Source: JAWLCA01 sp050485905 (GTDB lineage: Bacteria; Pseudomonadota; Alphaproteobacteria; Rhodobacterales; Rhodobacteraceae). Taken from it: a stretch of DNA of 50,054 nucleotides. Under the pieces are notes generated by a model. The model did no database searches, had not been told where the DNA came from, and saw only the letters and a program-made list of their open reading frames with translations. The translations under genes were made by a program, and so were the position numbers. The DNA is taken from the NCBI GenBank assembly GCA_050485905.1, contig JBJHCH010000009.1, forward strand, positions 1 through 50,054. The letters are read 5' to 3'. Below, piece by piece: positions 32,653 through 38,954 of this stretch (position 1 is the stretch's first letter; each line of letters begins with the position of its first letter).

Positions 32653-33129
32653 ATGTTCACGATCGAGCTCAACGACAACGGGCTGCAGGCGCGGCTGGAG
32701 GGGATCGCCGCGGGGATGGGCGACCTGACGCCGCTGATGCGCGACATCGGCGAGTACCTGACCGCGTCCACCAGGGACCGCTTCGCCGCGGGCGAGGCGC
32801 CCGACGGCAGCAGCTGGGCGCCCAAGTCCGCCGCCACGATGTCGGGCTATGCCGCGCGCGGCGACCGCATCGACATGCGCCCGCTGTTCGGTCCCTCGGG
32901 CATGCTGTCGTCGCAGCTCTCCTATGCCGTCACGCCCGACAGCGTCGAGTTCGGATCGTCGATGGTCTACGCGGCGATGATGCAGTTCGGCGGCACGAAG
33001 GCGGCCTTCCCGCACCTGTGGGGCGACATCCCCGCGCGGCCCTTCATCGGCCTGTCGGACCGCGACCGGGACGAGATCGGCGGCATCATCGACGACTGGC
33101 TGACCGACATCGTCGAAGCCCCGCGCTGA
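32653..33129 (+). CDS. virion morphogenesis protein (Mu gpG)
   Basis: A 158-residue protein of the Mu gpG family involved in head-tail completion. The signature RDIGEYLTASTRDRFAAGEAPDGSSWAP and the ending YAAMMQFGGTKAAFPHLWGDIPARPFIGLS are diagnostic. GGAGG lies 7 bases before the ATG. The 170 bp before it hold no clear gene; a 28-codon frame at 32482 and a 7-bp hairpin (32484-32505) are present but unconvincing. Confidence 0.9.
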   Translation: MFTIELNDNGLQARLEGIAAGMGDLTPLMRDIGEYLTASTRDRFAAGEAPDGSSWAPKSAATMSGYAARGDRIDMRPLFGPSGMLSSQLSYAVTPDSVEFGSSMVYAAMMQFGGTKAAFPHLWGDIPARPFIGLSDRDRDEIGGIIDDWLTDIVEAPR

Positions 33130-33267
33130 ACGCGCCGCGCCGCACCCTCTCTCAAAAACCCGGTGCTTGACCGGCGGCCCGGGCCGCGTCAGGCTGTCCG
33201 CGCCGGCGCGCCAGTCGCGCCGCATGGCCCCGCTGCCCGCCCCGTTTCCGCCCCCCGCGCCCGTGCT

Positions 33268-33289
33268 CCGCAAGCCGTTGCGGATGTAA
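33268..33289 (+). promoter_or_regulatory. putative late-activator site upstream of the head operon
   Basis: CCGCAAGCCGTTGCGGATGTAA contains a perfect dyad CCGCAA-N4-TTGCGG (33268-33273, 33278-33283) and the same TGCGGATGTAA found before the lysis operon. It ends 31 bp before the protease start and corresponds in position to Mu PI. The dyad suggests a dimeric regulator such as the Mor-like protein. Confidence 0.65.
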
Positions 33290-33319
33290 CCGCCCCCCGC
33301 CGGCGGCGATGTTCGGGGC

Positions 33320-34384
33320 ATGACGGAGACCCAGCACAGCCTTGACCCGGTCCTGATGGCCGCCCTGCCCGCCCCCGAGACGGGCGGAGCGGAGGCACCC
33401 GACTGGATCCACCTGCTGCCGACGGCCGAGGGCGCGATCCAGACCTCGGATGCGCGGGGGCCCTACCAGGTGGGCGATGCCGCCCGTCTGATCGCGGCGT
33501 CGTTCGCCGAGGGCAACAAGCTGCCGATCGACGAGAACCACGCGACCGACCTTGCCGCACCGAAGGGACTGCCTGCGCCTGCGCGCGGCTGGATCGTCGA
33601 AATGCAGGCGCGCGCCGACGGTATCTGGGGCCGCGTCGAATGGACGGGGCGGGGGCGCGAACTGGTCACCGACCGCGCCTATCGCGCGATCTCGCCCGTG
33701 GTCCTGCACGACAAGGCCAAGCGCATCGTCCGCGTGCTGCGGGCGAGCCTGGTGAACCGACCCAACCTGCGCGGACTGGCCGCGCTTCATGAGGAGCAAT
33801 CGATGTCCTTCAACCAGAGACTGGCCGAGGCGCTCGGCCTGGAGGCGACCGCGACCGAGGATCAGATCCTCGAGGCGGTCGGCGCGGCCGCGAAGCCCGA
33901 CACCGCGCTGCAATCGGCCATCGCCGAGATCGGCACCGCGCTGGGAGTCGAGGGCGCGGCCAATGCCCAGGCCGTGGTCGACGCGGCGAAGAGCCTTGGC
34001 AAGCGCGATGAGCTGGTGCCCGCGCTGCAGGCCGAGATCGCCACTCTGACGACAGAGGTCACGGCACTGAAGGAGGGCACGGCCCGGGCCCGGGCCGAGG
34101 CCTTTGTCGACGGCGAGATTCGGCGCGGCCGCGCCGGCGTGAAACCGCTGCGCGACCATTACATCGCCATGCACATGGCCGATCCGGGCCGCGTCGAGAA
34201 GGAGCTGGGTGCCCTGCCCGTGATCGGGTCCACCGGCACCGTTCAGACACCGCCGCCCGCCCAGGCGGACGGCACGATCGCGCTCAACGCCGAGCAGATC
34301 GCCGTCGCCCGGATGCTGGGCATGTCCACCGAAGACTACGCGGCCGAGCTGAAGGCCGTCCGCGCCAACGAGGAGGCCGCCTGA
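33320..34384 (+). CDS. phage protease/scaffold (Mu gpI)
   Basis: A 354-residue Mu-type prohead protease. The N-terminal half (DWIHLLPTAEGAIQTSDARGPYQV, LPIDENHATDLAAPKG, GWIVEMQARADGIWGRVEWTGRGRELV) is the protease domain. The C-terminal part is helical and scaffold-like. A second start within the frame probably makes the scaffold separately, as with gene Z in Mu. The stop overlaps the next start by one base. Confidence 0.9.
   Translation: MTETQHSLDPVLMAALPAPETGGAEAPDWIHLLPTAEGAIQTSDARGPYQVGDAARLIAASFAEGNKLPIDENHATDLAAPKGLPAPARGWIVEMQARADGIWGRVEWTGRGRELVTDRAYRAISPVVLHDKAKRIVRVLRASLVNRPNLRGLAALHEEQSMSFNQRLAEALGLEATATEDQILEAVGAAAKPDTALQSAIAEIGTALGVEGAANAQAVVDAAKSLGKRDELVPALQAEIATLTTEVTALKEGTARARAEAFVDGEIRRGRAGVKPLRDHYIAMHMADPGRVEKELGALPVIGSTGTVQTPPPAQADGTIALNAEQIAVARMLGMSTEDYAAELKAVRANEEAA
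33803..34384 (+). CDS. probable internal scaffold protein (Mu gpZ-like) in frame within protease gene
   Basis: An in-frame ATG (codon 162 of the protease) is preceded by GAGGAG with 6-bp spacing, an ideal ribosome binding site inside coding sequence. The product would be 193 residues, starting MSFNQRLAEALGLEA, mostly helical and coiled. In Mu, scaffold gene Z is nested in I in just this way. Translation is inference. Confidence 0.6.
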   Translation: MSFNQRLAEALGLEATATEDQILEAVGAAAKPDTALQSAIAEIGTALGVEGAANAQAVVDAAKSLGKRDELVPALQAEIATLTTEVTALKEGTARARAEAFVDGEIRRGRAGVKPLRDHYIAMHMADPGRVEKELGALPVIGSTGTVQTPPPAQADGTIALNAEQIAVARMLGMSTEDYAAELKAVRANEEAA

Positions 34385-34821
34385 TGGTCGCACTGACCGC
34401 TGACCGCAACACCCCCGCCGCCCTGGGCGATGTCCGCGAGGGCAGCGCCGGTGCATCGCAGCTGATCTACGCCGGCGCGATCGTCATGCGCAACGCCGCC
34501 GGCGATCTGCTGAAGGGCGCCACCGCCACCGGCGCCTTCGGCGTGGGCCGGGCCGAGGAGCGGGTGGACAACTCCACCGGATCGGCCGGCGACAGGACCG
34601 TCCGGTACCGGCCGGGCGTGTTCCGCTTCGCCAATTCGTCCGGCGGCGACCAGATCGCCAAGGACGACATCGGCAAGGTGGCCTGGATCGTGGACGACCA
34701 GACGGTCGCCGCGACCTCGGGAAGCAGCACCCGGTCACGCGCAGGCGTGATCGACCATGTCGACGACCTGGGCGTCTGGGTCCGGTTCGACGAAGCCCTT
34801 ACCCGCGTTGCCGCGGTCTGA
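34384..34821 (+). CDS. head decoration protein, DUF2190-like
   Basis: A 145-residue beta-rich protein between scaffold and major capsid genes. LIYAGAIVMRNAAGDLLKGATATGAFGVGRAEERVDN is typical of DUF2190-type capsid cement proteins, and the end (GVIDHVDDLGVWVRFDEAL) fits a compact beta fold. It should stabilise the packaged head. Confidence 0.8.
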   Translation: MVALTADRNTPAALGDVREGSAGASQLIYAGAIVMRNAAGDLLKGATATGAFGVGRAEERVDNSTGSAGDRTVRYRPGVFRFANSSGGDQIAKDDIGKVAWIVDDQTVAATSGSSTRSRAGVIDHVDDLGVWVRFDEALTRVAAV

Positions 34822-34836
34822 CAGGAGAGCTGATCG

Positions 34837-35730
34837 ATGATCATCAACACCGCGAACCTGGACGCGATCCGGGTCGGCTTCTCGGCGGCGTTCAAGCGCG
34901 GCCTGGGCCAGGCGCCGGCGAAGCACACGCGCGTCGCCACCATCATCCCCTCGTCCACGCGCGAGAACAAGTATGGCTGGCTGGGGAAGATGCCCAACAT
35001 GCGCGAATGGATCGGCCCGCGCGCCGTACAGAACCTGGCCGAGCACGACTACGCGATCAAGAACCTGCCCTTCGAGATCACGCTGGGTGTCGATCGCGAC
35101 GACATCCTGGACGACAACCTGGGCGTCTACGAGCCGCTGTTCGTCGAGATGGGCGAATCCACCGCGGCACACCCCGAGATGATGGTTTGGGAGGCGCTGA
35201 AGGCCGGGTTCGAGCGCGAGTGCTATGACGGCCAGTACTTCTTCGACACCGATCACCCGGTGCTCGACGAGAACGGCCAGACCGTCAGCGTGGCCAATAC
35301 CGATGGCGGCTCGGGCACGCCCTGGTTCCTGCTCTGCACCCGGCGCAGCCTGAAGCCGATCATCTTCCAGAACCGGAAGTCGGCCGAGTTCGTCGCCAAG
35401 GACCGCCCGACCGACGACAACGTCTTCGACCGCAAGGAATACGTCTACGGCGTCGATGGTCGCTGGAACGTGGGCTACGGCTTCTGGCAGATGGCCTGGG
35501 GGTCGAAGCAGACCCTGAACGCGGCGAACTACGAGATCGCCCGCGCCGCCCTCATGGGCATGAAGGGCGACTACGGCCGCCCGCTGGGCCTGATGCCCGA
35601 CCTGCTGGTCGTGCCGCCGGCGCTGGAGGGTGCCGCGATGGAGATCCTGAACGTCGAGCGGATCGCCAGCGGCGCCACCAACAAGTGGCGCGGCACGGCC
35701 GAGCCGCTGGTCGTGCCCTGGCTCGCCTGA
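34837..35730 (+). CDS. major capsid protein (Mu gpT)
   Basis: A 297-residue major head protein of the Mu gpT family. MIINTANLDAIRVGFSAAFKRGLGQAP at the start, GWLGKMPNMREWIGPR, and YFFDTDHPV are family landmarks. GACAGGAGAG provides the ribosome binding site. A GC-rich hairpin follows the stop. Confidence 0.95.
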   Translation: MIINTANLDAIRVGFSAAFKRGLGQAPAKHTRVATIIPSSTRENKYGWLGKMPNMREWIGPRAVQNLAEHDYAIKNLPFEITLGVDRDDILDDNLGVYEPLFVEMGESTAAHPEMMVWEALKAGFERECYDGQYFFDTDHPVLDENGQTVSVANTDGGSGTPWFLLCTRRSLKPIIFQNRKSAEFVAKDRPTDDNVFDRKEYVYGVDGRWNVGYGFWQMAWGSKQTLNAANYEIARAALMGMKGDYGRPLGLMPDLLVVPPALEGAAMEILNVERIASGATNKWRGTAEPLVVPWLA

Positions 35731-35750
35731 CGGATCAGCCGGTTTCCCGA

Positions 35751-35772
35751 GGGGGCGGCACCGCCCGCCCCC
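35751..35772 (+). terminator. GC-rich hairpin after the major capsid gene
   Basis: An 8-bp perfect stem GGGGGCGG/CCGCCCCC (35751-35758 and 35765-35772) with a 6-nt loop lies 20 bp after the capsid stop. There is no T-run, so it may protect the capsid mRNA or attenuate read-through rather than terminate fully. Confidence 0.5.
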
Positions 35773-35798
35773 GACGATAAGCCGACTGGAGGACCGAG

Positions 35799-36185
35799 AT
35801 GGCCCGTGCCGCGAAGACCCCGAAGCAGAATACCCGAGAGGCCGAAGACAGCCCCAAGCCCGCCCGCGCGGGCGAAAGGGCCGAGGCCGCGCAAGAGGGG
35901 GCGGCGGCGCGGGCCGCTGCCCCCGACCAGGATCCCGCAACCCCCCCAGGTGCGCGGGTGGCCGACGGCGGGGGCGCGGCGAGGGCAGCCGCCGCGACCC
36001 CGCCCGAGGTCGCACCACCCCATGCGCTGCTCGTCACGGGACCCAAGCGGGGCTTCCGCCGCGCCGGGCGCCTGTTCGGCCCGACGCCGACGCGCATCCC
36101 GCTGTCCGAGCTGACTCCCACCGAGGTCGCCGCGCTGCAGGCTGAACCGATGCTGATCGTGACGGTGGACCCCGACCCGAACTGA
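35799..36185 (+). CDS. Mu gp35-like (HI1506-related) protein
   Basis: A 128-residue protein. The last 50 residues (LVTGPKRGFRRAGRLFGPTPTRIPLSELTPTEVAALQAEPMLIV) match the HI1506/FluMu gp35 C-terminal domain. The first 75 residues are Ala/Pro/Glu-rich low complexity. A head-completion accessory role is inferred from position. GGAGG lies upstream. Confidence 0.8.
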   Translation: MARAAKTPKQNTREAEDSPKPARAGERAEAAQEGAAARAAAPDQDPATPPGARVADGGGAARAAAATPPEVAPPHALLVTGPKRGFRRAGRLFGPTPTRIPLSELTPTEVAALQAEPMLIVTVDPDPN

Positions 36186-36269
36186 CGGCCACACCCACGG
36201 CTGTCATGCCCGGGGGTGCGCTGAACGACCCGCATCCCCGGGACCCTCCGAACCGAAAGTCTGTCGCTG

Positions 36270-36698
36270 ATGGCCTATTGCACCCTTGCCGATCTGATCG
36301 AACGCTATGGCGAGCGCCAGCTGATCGCGCTGACCGATCGCGGCGACTTCGCCACCAACGCCATCGACGAGCCGACGGTCGAGCGGGCGATCGCCGACAC
36401 CGCCGCGGTGATCGACGGCTACGTCGCCACCCGCTACGCCCTGCCGATCGACCCCGTGCAGCCGCTGCTGCGTGACCTGGCCCTCGCCATCGCGATCTGG
36501 AAGCTGCACACCGCCGCCCCCGACCCGAAGGTCGAGGCCGACTACAAGGAGGCGCTGCGCCAGCTGAGCCAGATCGCCCAGGGCCTGGTACGGCTGAACG
36601 CCGCCGGGATCGAGGCGCCCGGCACAGGCGGGTCTGGCGCGCGGCTGACCGACCGCGCCCGCCCGCTGACCGCCGACAACCTGAAGGGCTTCATCTGA
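36270..36698 (+). CDS. DUF1320 head-tail adaptor (Mu gp36)
   Basis: A 142-residue DUF1320 protein. MAYCTLADLIERYGERQLIALTDRG and AIADTAAVIDGYVATRYALPIDPVQPLLRDLALAIAIWKLH are classic. It should form part of the head-tail connector ring. It shares one base with the next gene. Confidence 0.92.
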   Translation: MAYCTLADLIERYGERQLIALTDRGDFATNAIDEPTVERAIADTAAVIDGYVATRYALPIDPVQPLLRDLALAIAIWKLHTAAPDPKVEADYKEALRQLSQIAQGLVRLNAAGIEAPGTGGSGARLTDRARPLTADNLKGFI

Positions 36699-37129
36699 TG
36701 CTGGCTGCCATCGTCACCCGCATCGAGGCGCATGTGCCCGAACTGGCCGGCCGGGTGCGGGGCGCCGCAGAGCTGGCGGCGCTGATGCGCGACAACCAGC
36801 TGCCGCAGCAGACGCCCGCGGCCCACGTGCTGCCGCTGGGACTGCAGGGCGGGCGGGGCGAGTCCGGCGCGGGGCTTTACACCCAGGTCGTCGAAGAGGC
36901 GATCGGCGTGGTGCTGACCTTTCGGGCCCTGGGCGCGGAGGCGACGGCGGCGCTGGCGGGCGTTCGCGAGATCGTTCGCGGCGTGATCGCCGCGATCGCC
37001 GGCTGGGGCCCGGACGACATGCCCGGCGTCTTTCGCCTGGTGCGCGGCGGCATCGTGCGGATGGCGGGCGGCACGCTGGTCTACCAGCTCGATTTCGCGA
37101 TCACCGACCAGCTGAGGATCAACCCATGA
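36698..37129 (+). CDS. tail terminator-like protein (DUF1834, Mu gp37)
   Basis: A 143-residue protein that likely caps the tail tube at the head-proximal end. The pattern MLAAIVTRIEAHVPELAGRVRGAAEL followed by a beta-rich body ending in GTLVYQLDFAITDQLR is typical of DUF1834/gp37. It overlaps the next small gene by 4 bp. Confidence 0.82.
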   Translation: MLAAIVTRIEAHVPELAGRVRGAAELAALMRDNQLPQQTPAAHVLPLGLQGGRGESGAGLYTQVVEEAIGVVLTFRALGAEATAALAGVREIVRGVIAAIAGWGPDDMPGVFRLVRGGIVRMAGGTLVYQLDFAITDQLRINP

Positions 37130-37290
37130 CCGACCGGACCCCCGATCCCGCCCCCCTGCCCGCGCCGCTGCCTGCCACGGGCGGGTCGTGGATCCGCGAT
37201 GCCGAGGGCCGGCTGCGCCGCGCCCCGGCCCCGAAAACCGACGATGCGCCGGCCCGGCCGCGCAAGCCAAGCCCCGTGAAGGAGGGTTGA
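37126..37290 (+). CDS. 54-residue Pro-rich protein of unknown function
   Basis: A short gene in an ATGA overlap with the terminator gene. The product is Pro/Ala-rich at both ends (PDPAPLPAPLPATGG, PARPRKPSPVKEG) with GSWIRDAEGRLRRAP in the centre. In Mu the same place is held by gp38 (DUF2635), but similarity is too weak to claim that. A GGAGGG near its end is the ribosome binding site for the tail tube gene. Confidence 0.6.
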   Translation: MTDRTPDPAPLPAPLPATGGSWIRDAEGRLRRAPAPKTDDAPARPRKPSPVKEG

Positions 37291-37291
37291 G

Positions 37292-38224
37292 ATGCCGATT
37301 TTCTGGAAGAACAAGATCCTGCTGGCGAAGATCGAGGCGAGCTACGGGACCGACCCCGAGCCGACCGCGGCCGACAATGCCATCCTGGCCGTCGACATCC
37401 GCCTGACCCCGATGGAGGGCCAGGACGTCAGCCGCGACCTCGACCTCGCGTATTTCGGGAACCAGGGCACGGTCCCGGTCGAACTGCACACGAAGATCGC
37501 CTTCAAGGTCGAACTTTCGCCCTCGGGCACGGCCGGGACCGCGCCGCCCTGGGGGCCGCTGTTGCGCGCCTGCGCCGTGGCCGAGACGATCGATGCCGGA
37601 ACCTCCGTCACCTACAACCCGATCACCGAGGCGCAGGAGTCGATCTGGATCGAGCTCTTCATCGGCAACACGCGGTTCCGGCTGGCGGGATCGCGCGGCA
37701 CCTGCGTCATCCGGATCGACGCCCAGGGCATCCCCTACCTGGAGTTCGAGTTCACCGGCCTTTTCGCCCCCGCGGCCGAGGCGACGCGTGGCGCGCCGGC
37801 GCTGGGCGCGTTCCAGAAGCCGCTGGTCGCGACCACGCTGAACACGCCCACCTTCACGCTGAACGCGGTGCCGCTGGTGATGCGCAGCTTCGCGCTGAAC
37901 ATCGGCAACACCGTCGAGGGCCGCTTCCTGGTGGGCGCCGAGGCGATCATCATCACCGAGCGCGACAGCCAGATCGAGACCACGGTCGAGGCGGTGCCCG
38001 TGAGCACCTTCAACCCGTTCCAGCTGGCCCAGGCCCAGACCGATGTCGCCATCGCCCTGACCCACGGCACCGCCGCCGGCCGGATCGCCACGCTCGCCGT
38101 CGCGTCCGCCCAGATGCAGCGCCCGCAGGGGCTGGAGAACGCCCAGAACATCGCCGAATGGCCGCTGCGCCTGGCCGCCCGGCCGGTCGCGGGCAACGAC
38201 GACTGGACCCTGACGCTGACCTGA
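37292..38224 (+). CDS. phage tail tube (major tail) protein
   Basis: A 310-residue beta-rich tail tube protein. KIEASYGTDPEPTAADNAILAVDIRLTPMEGQDVSRDL near the start and TPTFTLNAVPLVMRSFALNIGNTVEGR near 190 are typical. No sheath gene is present nearby, so the tail is the flexible, non-contractile type, unlike Mu itself. Confidence 0.85.
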   Translation: MPIFWKNKILLAKIEASYGTDPEPTAADNAILAVDIRLTPMEGQDVSRDLDLAYFGNQGTVPVELHTKIAFKVELSPSGTAGTAPPWGPLLRACAVAETIDAGTSVTYNPITEAQESIWIELFIGNTRFRLAGSRGTCVIRIDAQGIPYLEFEFTGLFAPAAEATRGAPALGAFQKPLVATTLNTPTFTLNAVPLVMRSFALNIGNTVEGRFLVGAEAIIITERDSQIETTVEAVPVSTFNPFQLAQAQTDVAIALTHGTAAGRIATLAVASAQMQRPQGLENAQNIAEWPLRLAARPVAGNDDWTLTLT

Positions 38225-38249
38225 TCCGAAGCTCGAGAGGACCGCTGCC

Positions 38250-38579
38250 ATGTTCAAGATCGTCGAGAACCCGGAGTTCACCCACGACGTGGCCGTATCG
38301 GTCCCGGTGGACGACGGCCATGCCGAGGAAAAGCTGCGCACCCGGTTCCGCGTGCTGCCCGACGCCGAGGCCGACGCGTTCGATCTGCGCGCGCCCGAGG
38401 GGCAGCGGTCGTTCCTGGAGGCGGCGGTCGTCGGGTTCTCCGACCTGGTCGACGCCGAGGGCAGGCATGTGGACTGCACGGCCGGCTTGCGCGCCCGGCT
38501 GCTGGACACGCCCTATGTCCGCACCGCGCTCGTCGTGGCCTACGTGCGGGCGGTGGCGGGCGCGCGCCGGGGAAACTGA
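38250..38579 (+). CDS. tail assembly chaperone (lambda G analogue)
   Basis: A 109-residue protein between the tube and the tape measure, the position of lambda gpG. It is acidic and ends in ARRGN just before TGA. The last two codons are part of a slippery GGGAAAC, so a fraction of ribosomes should shift -1 and add the downstream domain. Chaperones of this type coat the tape measure during tail assembly. Confidence 0.82.
   Translation: MFKIVENPEFTHDVAVSVPVDDGHAEEKLRTRFRVLPDAEADAFDLRAPEGQRSFLEAAVVGFSDLVDAEGRHVDCTAGLRARLLDTPYVRTALVVAYVRAVAGARRGN
38570..38576 (+). promoter_or_regulatory. -1 programmed ribosomal frameshift site GGGAAAC
   Basis: G GGA AAC in the chaperone frame directly precedes its TGA stop and has the X-XXY-YYZ form; lambda G-GT uses GGGAAAG. 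The -1 frame is open from here to 38932 and encodes a recognisable domain without a start codon of its own. GC-rich sequence downstream could form a stimulatory structure. Confidence 0.8.
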
Positions 38580-38932
38580 GATGGGCCGGCCGAGCCTGGG
38601 CGACAGGTGCCGGGTCGGCCCGATCCGACGGGGCAGAGGCGGATGCCGCGCGCTGGGGCTTCGCGCCCATTTCCGATCTGGACGCGCCGCGGGATGGCAT
38701 CTGGCCCGAGAACTGGCCGGCGCTGATCGCCTTCCTGTCCGTGGGCACGCAGTTCCGCGCGATCTCGGGCGGCATGGGGATCGTCGCGCTGGGGCTGGAT
38801 TACGCGGCCGCACGGGCCGGGCTGGAACTGGCCGGGATCGAGGTCACGCCGGCGCTCTGGGCGGATGTGCAGCAGATCGAGGCGGGCGCGATCGCGGCGC
38901 TGAACGGCGTGGACGAGCCGCCGCTTCACTGA
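38576..38932 (+). CDS. frameshift-encoded chaperone extension, DUF1799-like (lambda T analogue)
   Basis: About 118 residues in the -1 frame, continuing from the slippery site. The motif IWPENWPALIAFLSVGTQFRAISGGMGIVALGLDYAA is that of DUF1799, the T-like domain. No ATG or ribosome binding site opens this frame; the only start-like codon (GTG at 38741) would cut off the conserved IWPENWPALIAFL. So it should be made only as a G-T fusion (38250-38932 with a -1 shift). The T part recruits the tube protein in lambda. Confidence 0.78.
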   Translation: MRWAGRAWATGAGSARSDGAEADAARWGFAPISDLDAPRDGIWPENWPALIAFLSVGTQFRAISGGMGIVALGLDYAAARAGLELAGIEVTPALWADVQQIEAGAIAALNGVDEPPLH

Positions 38933-38954
38933 GGGTTTCAACGGGCGGTTCAAC

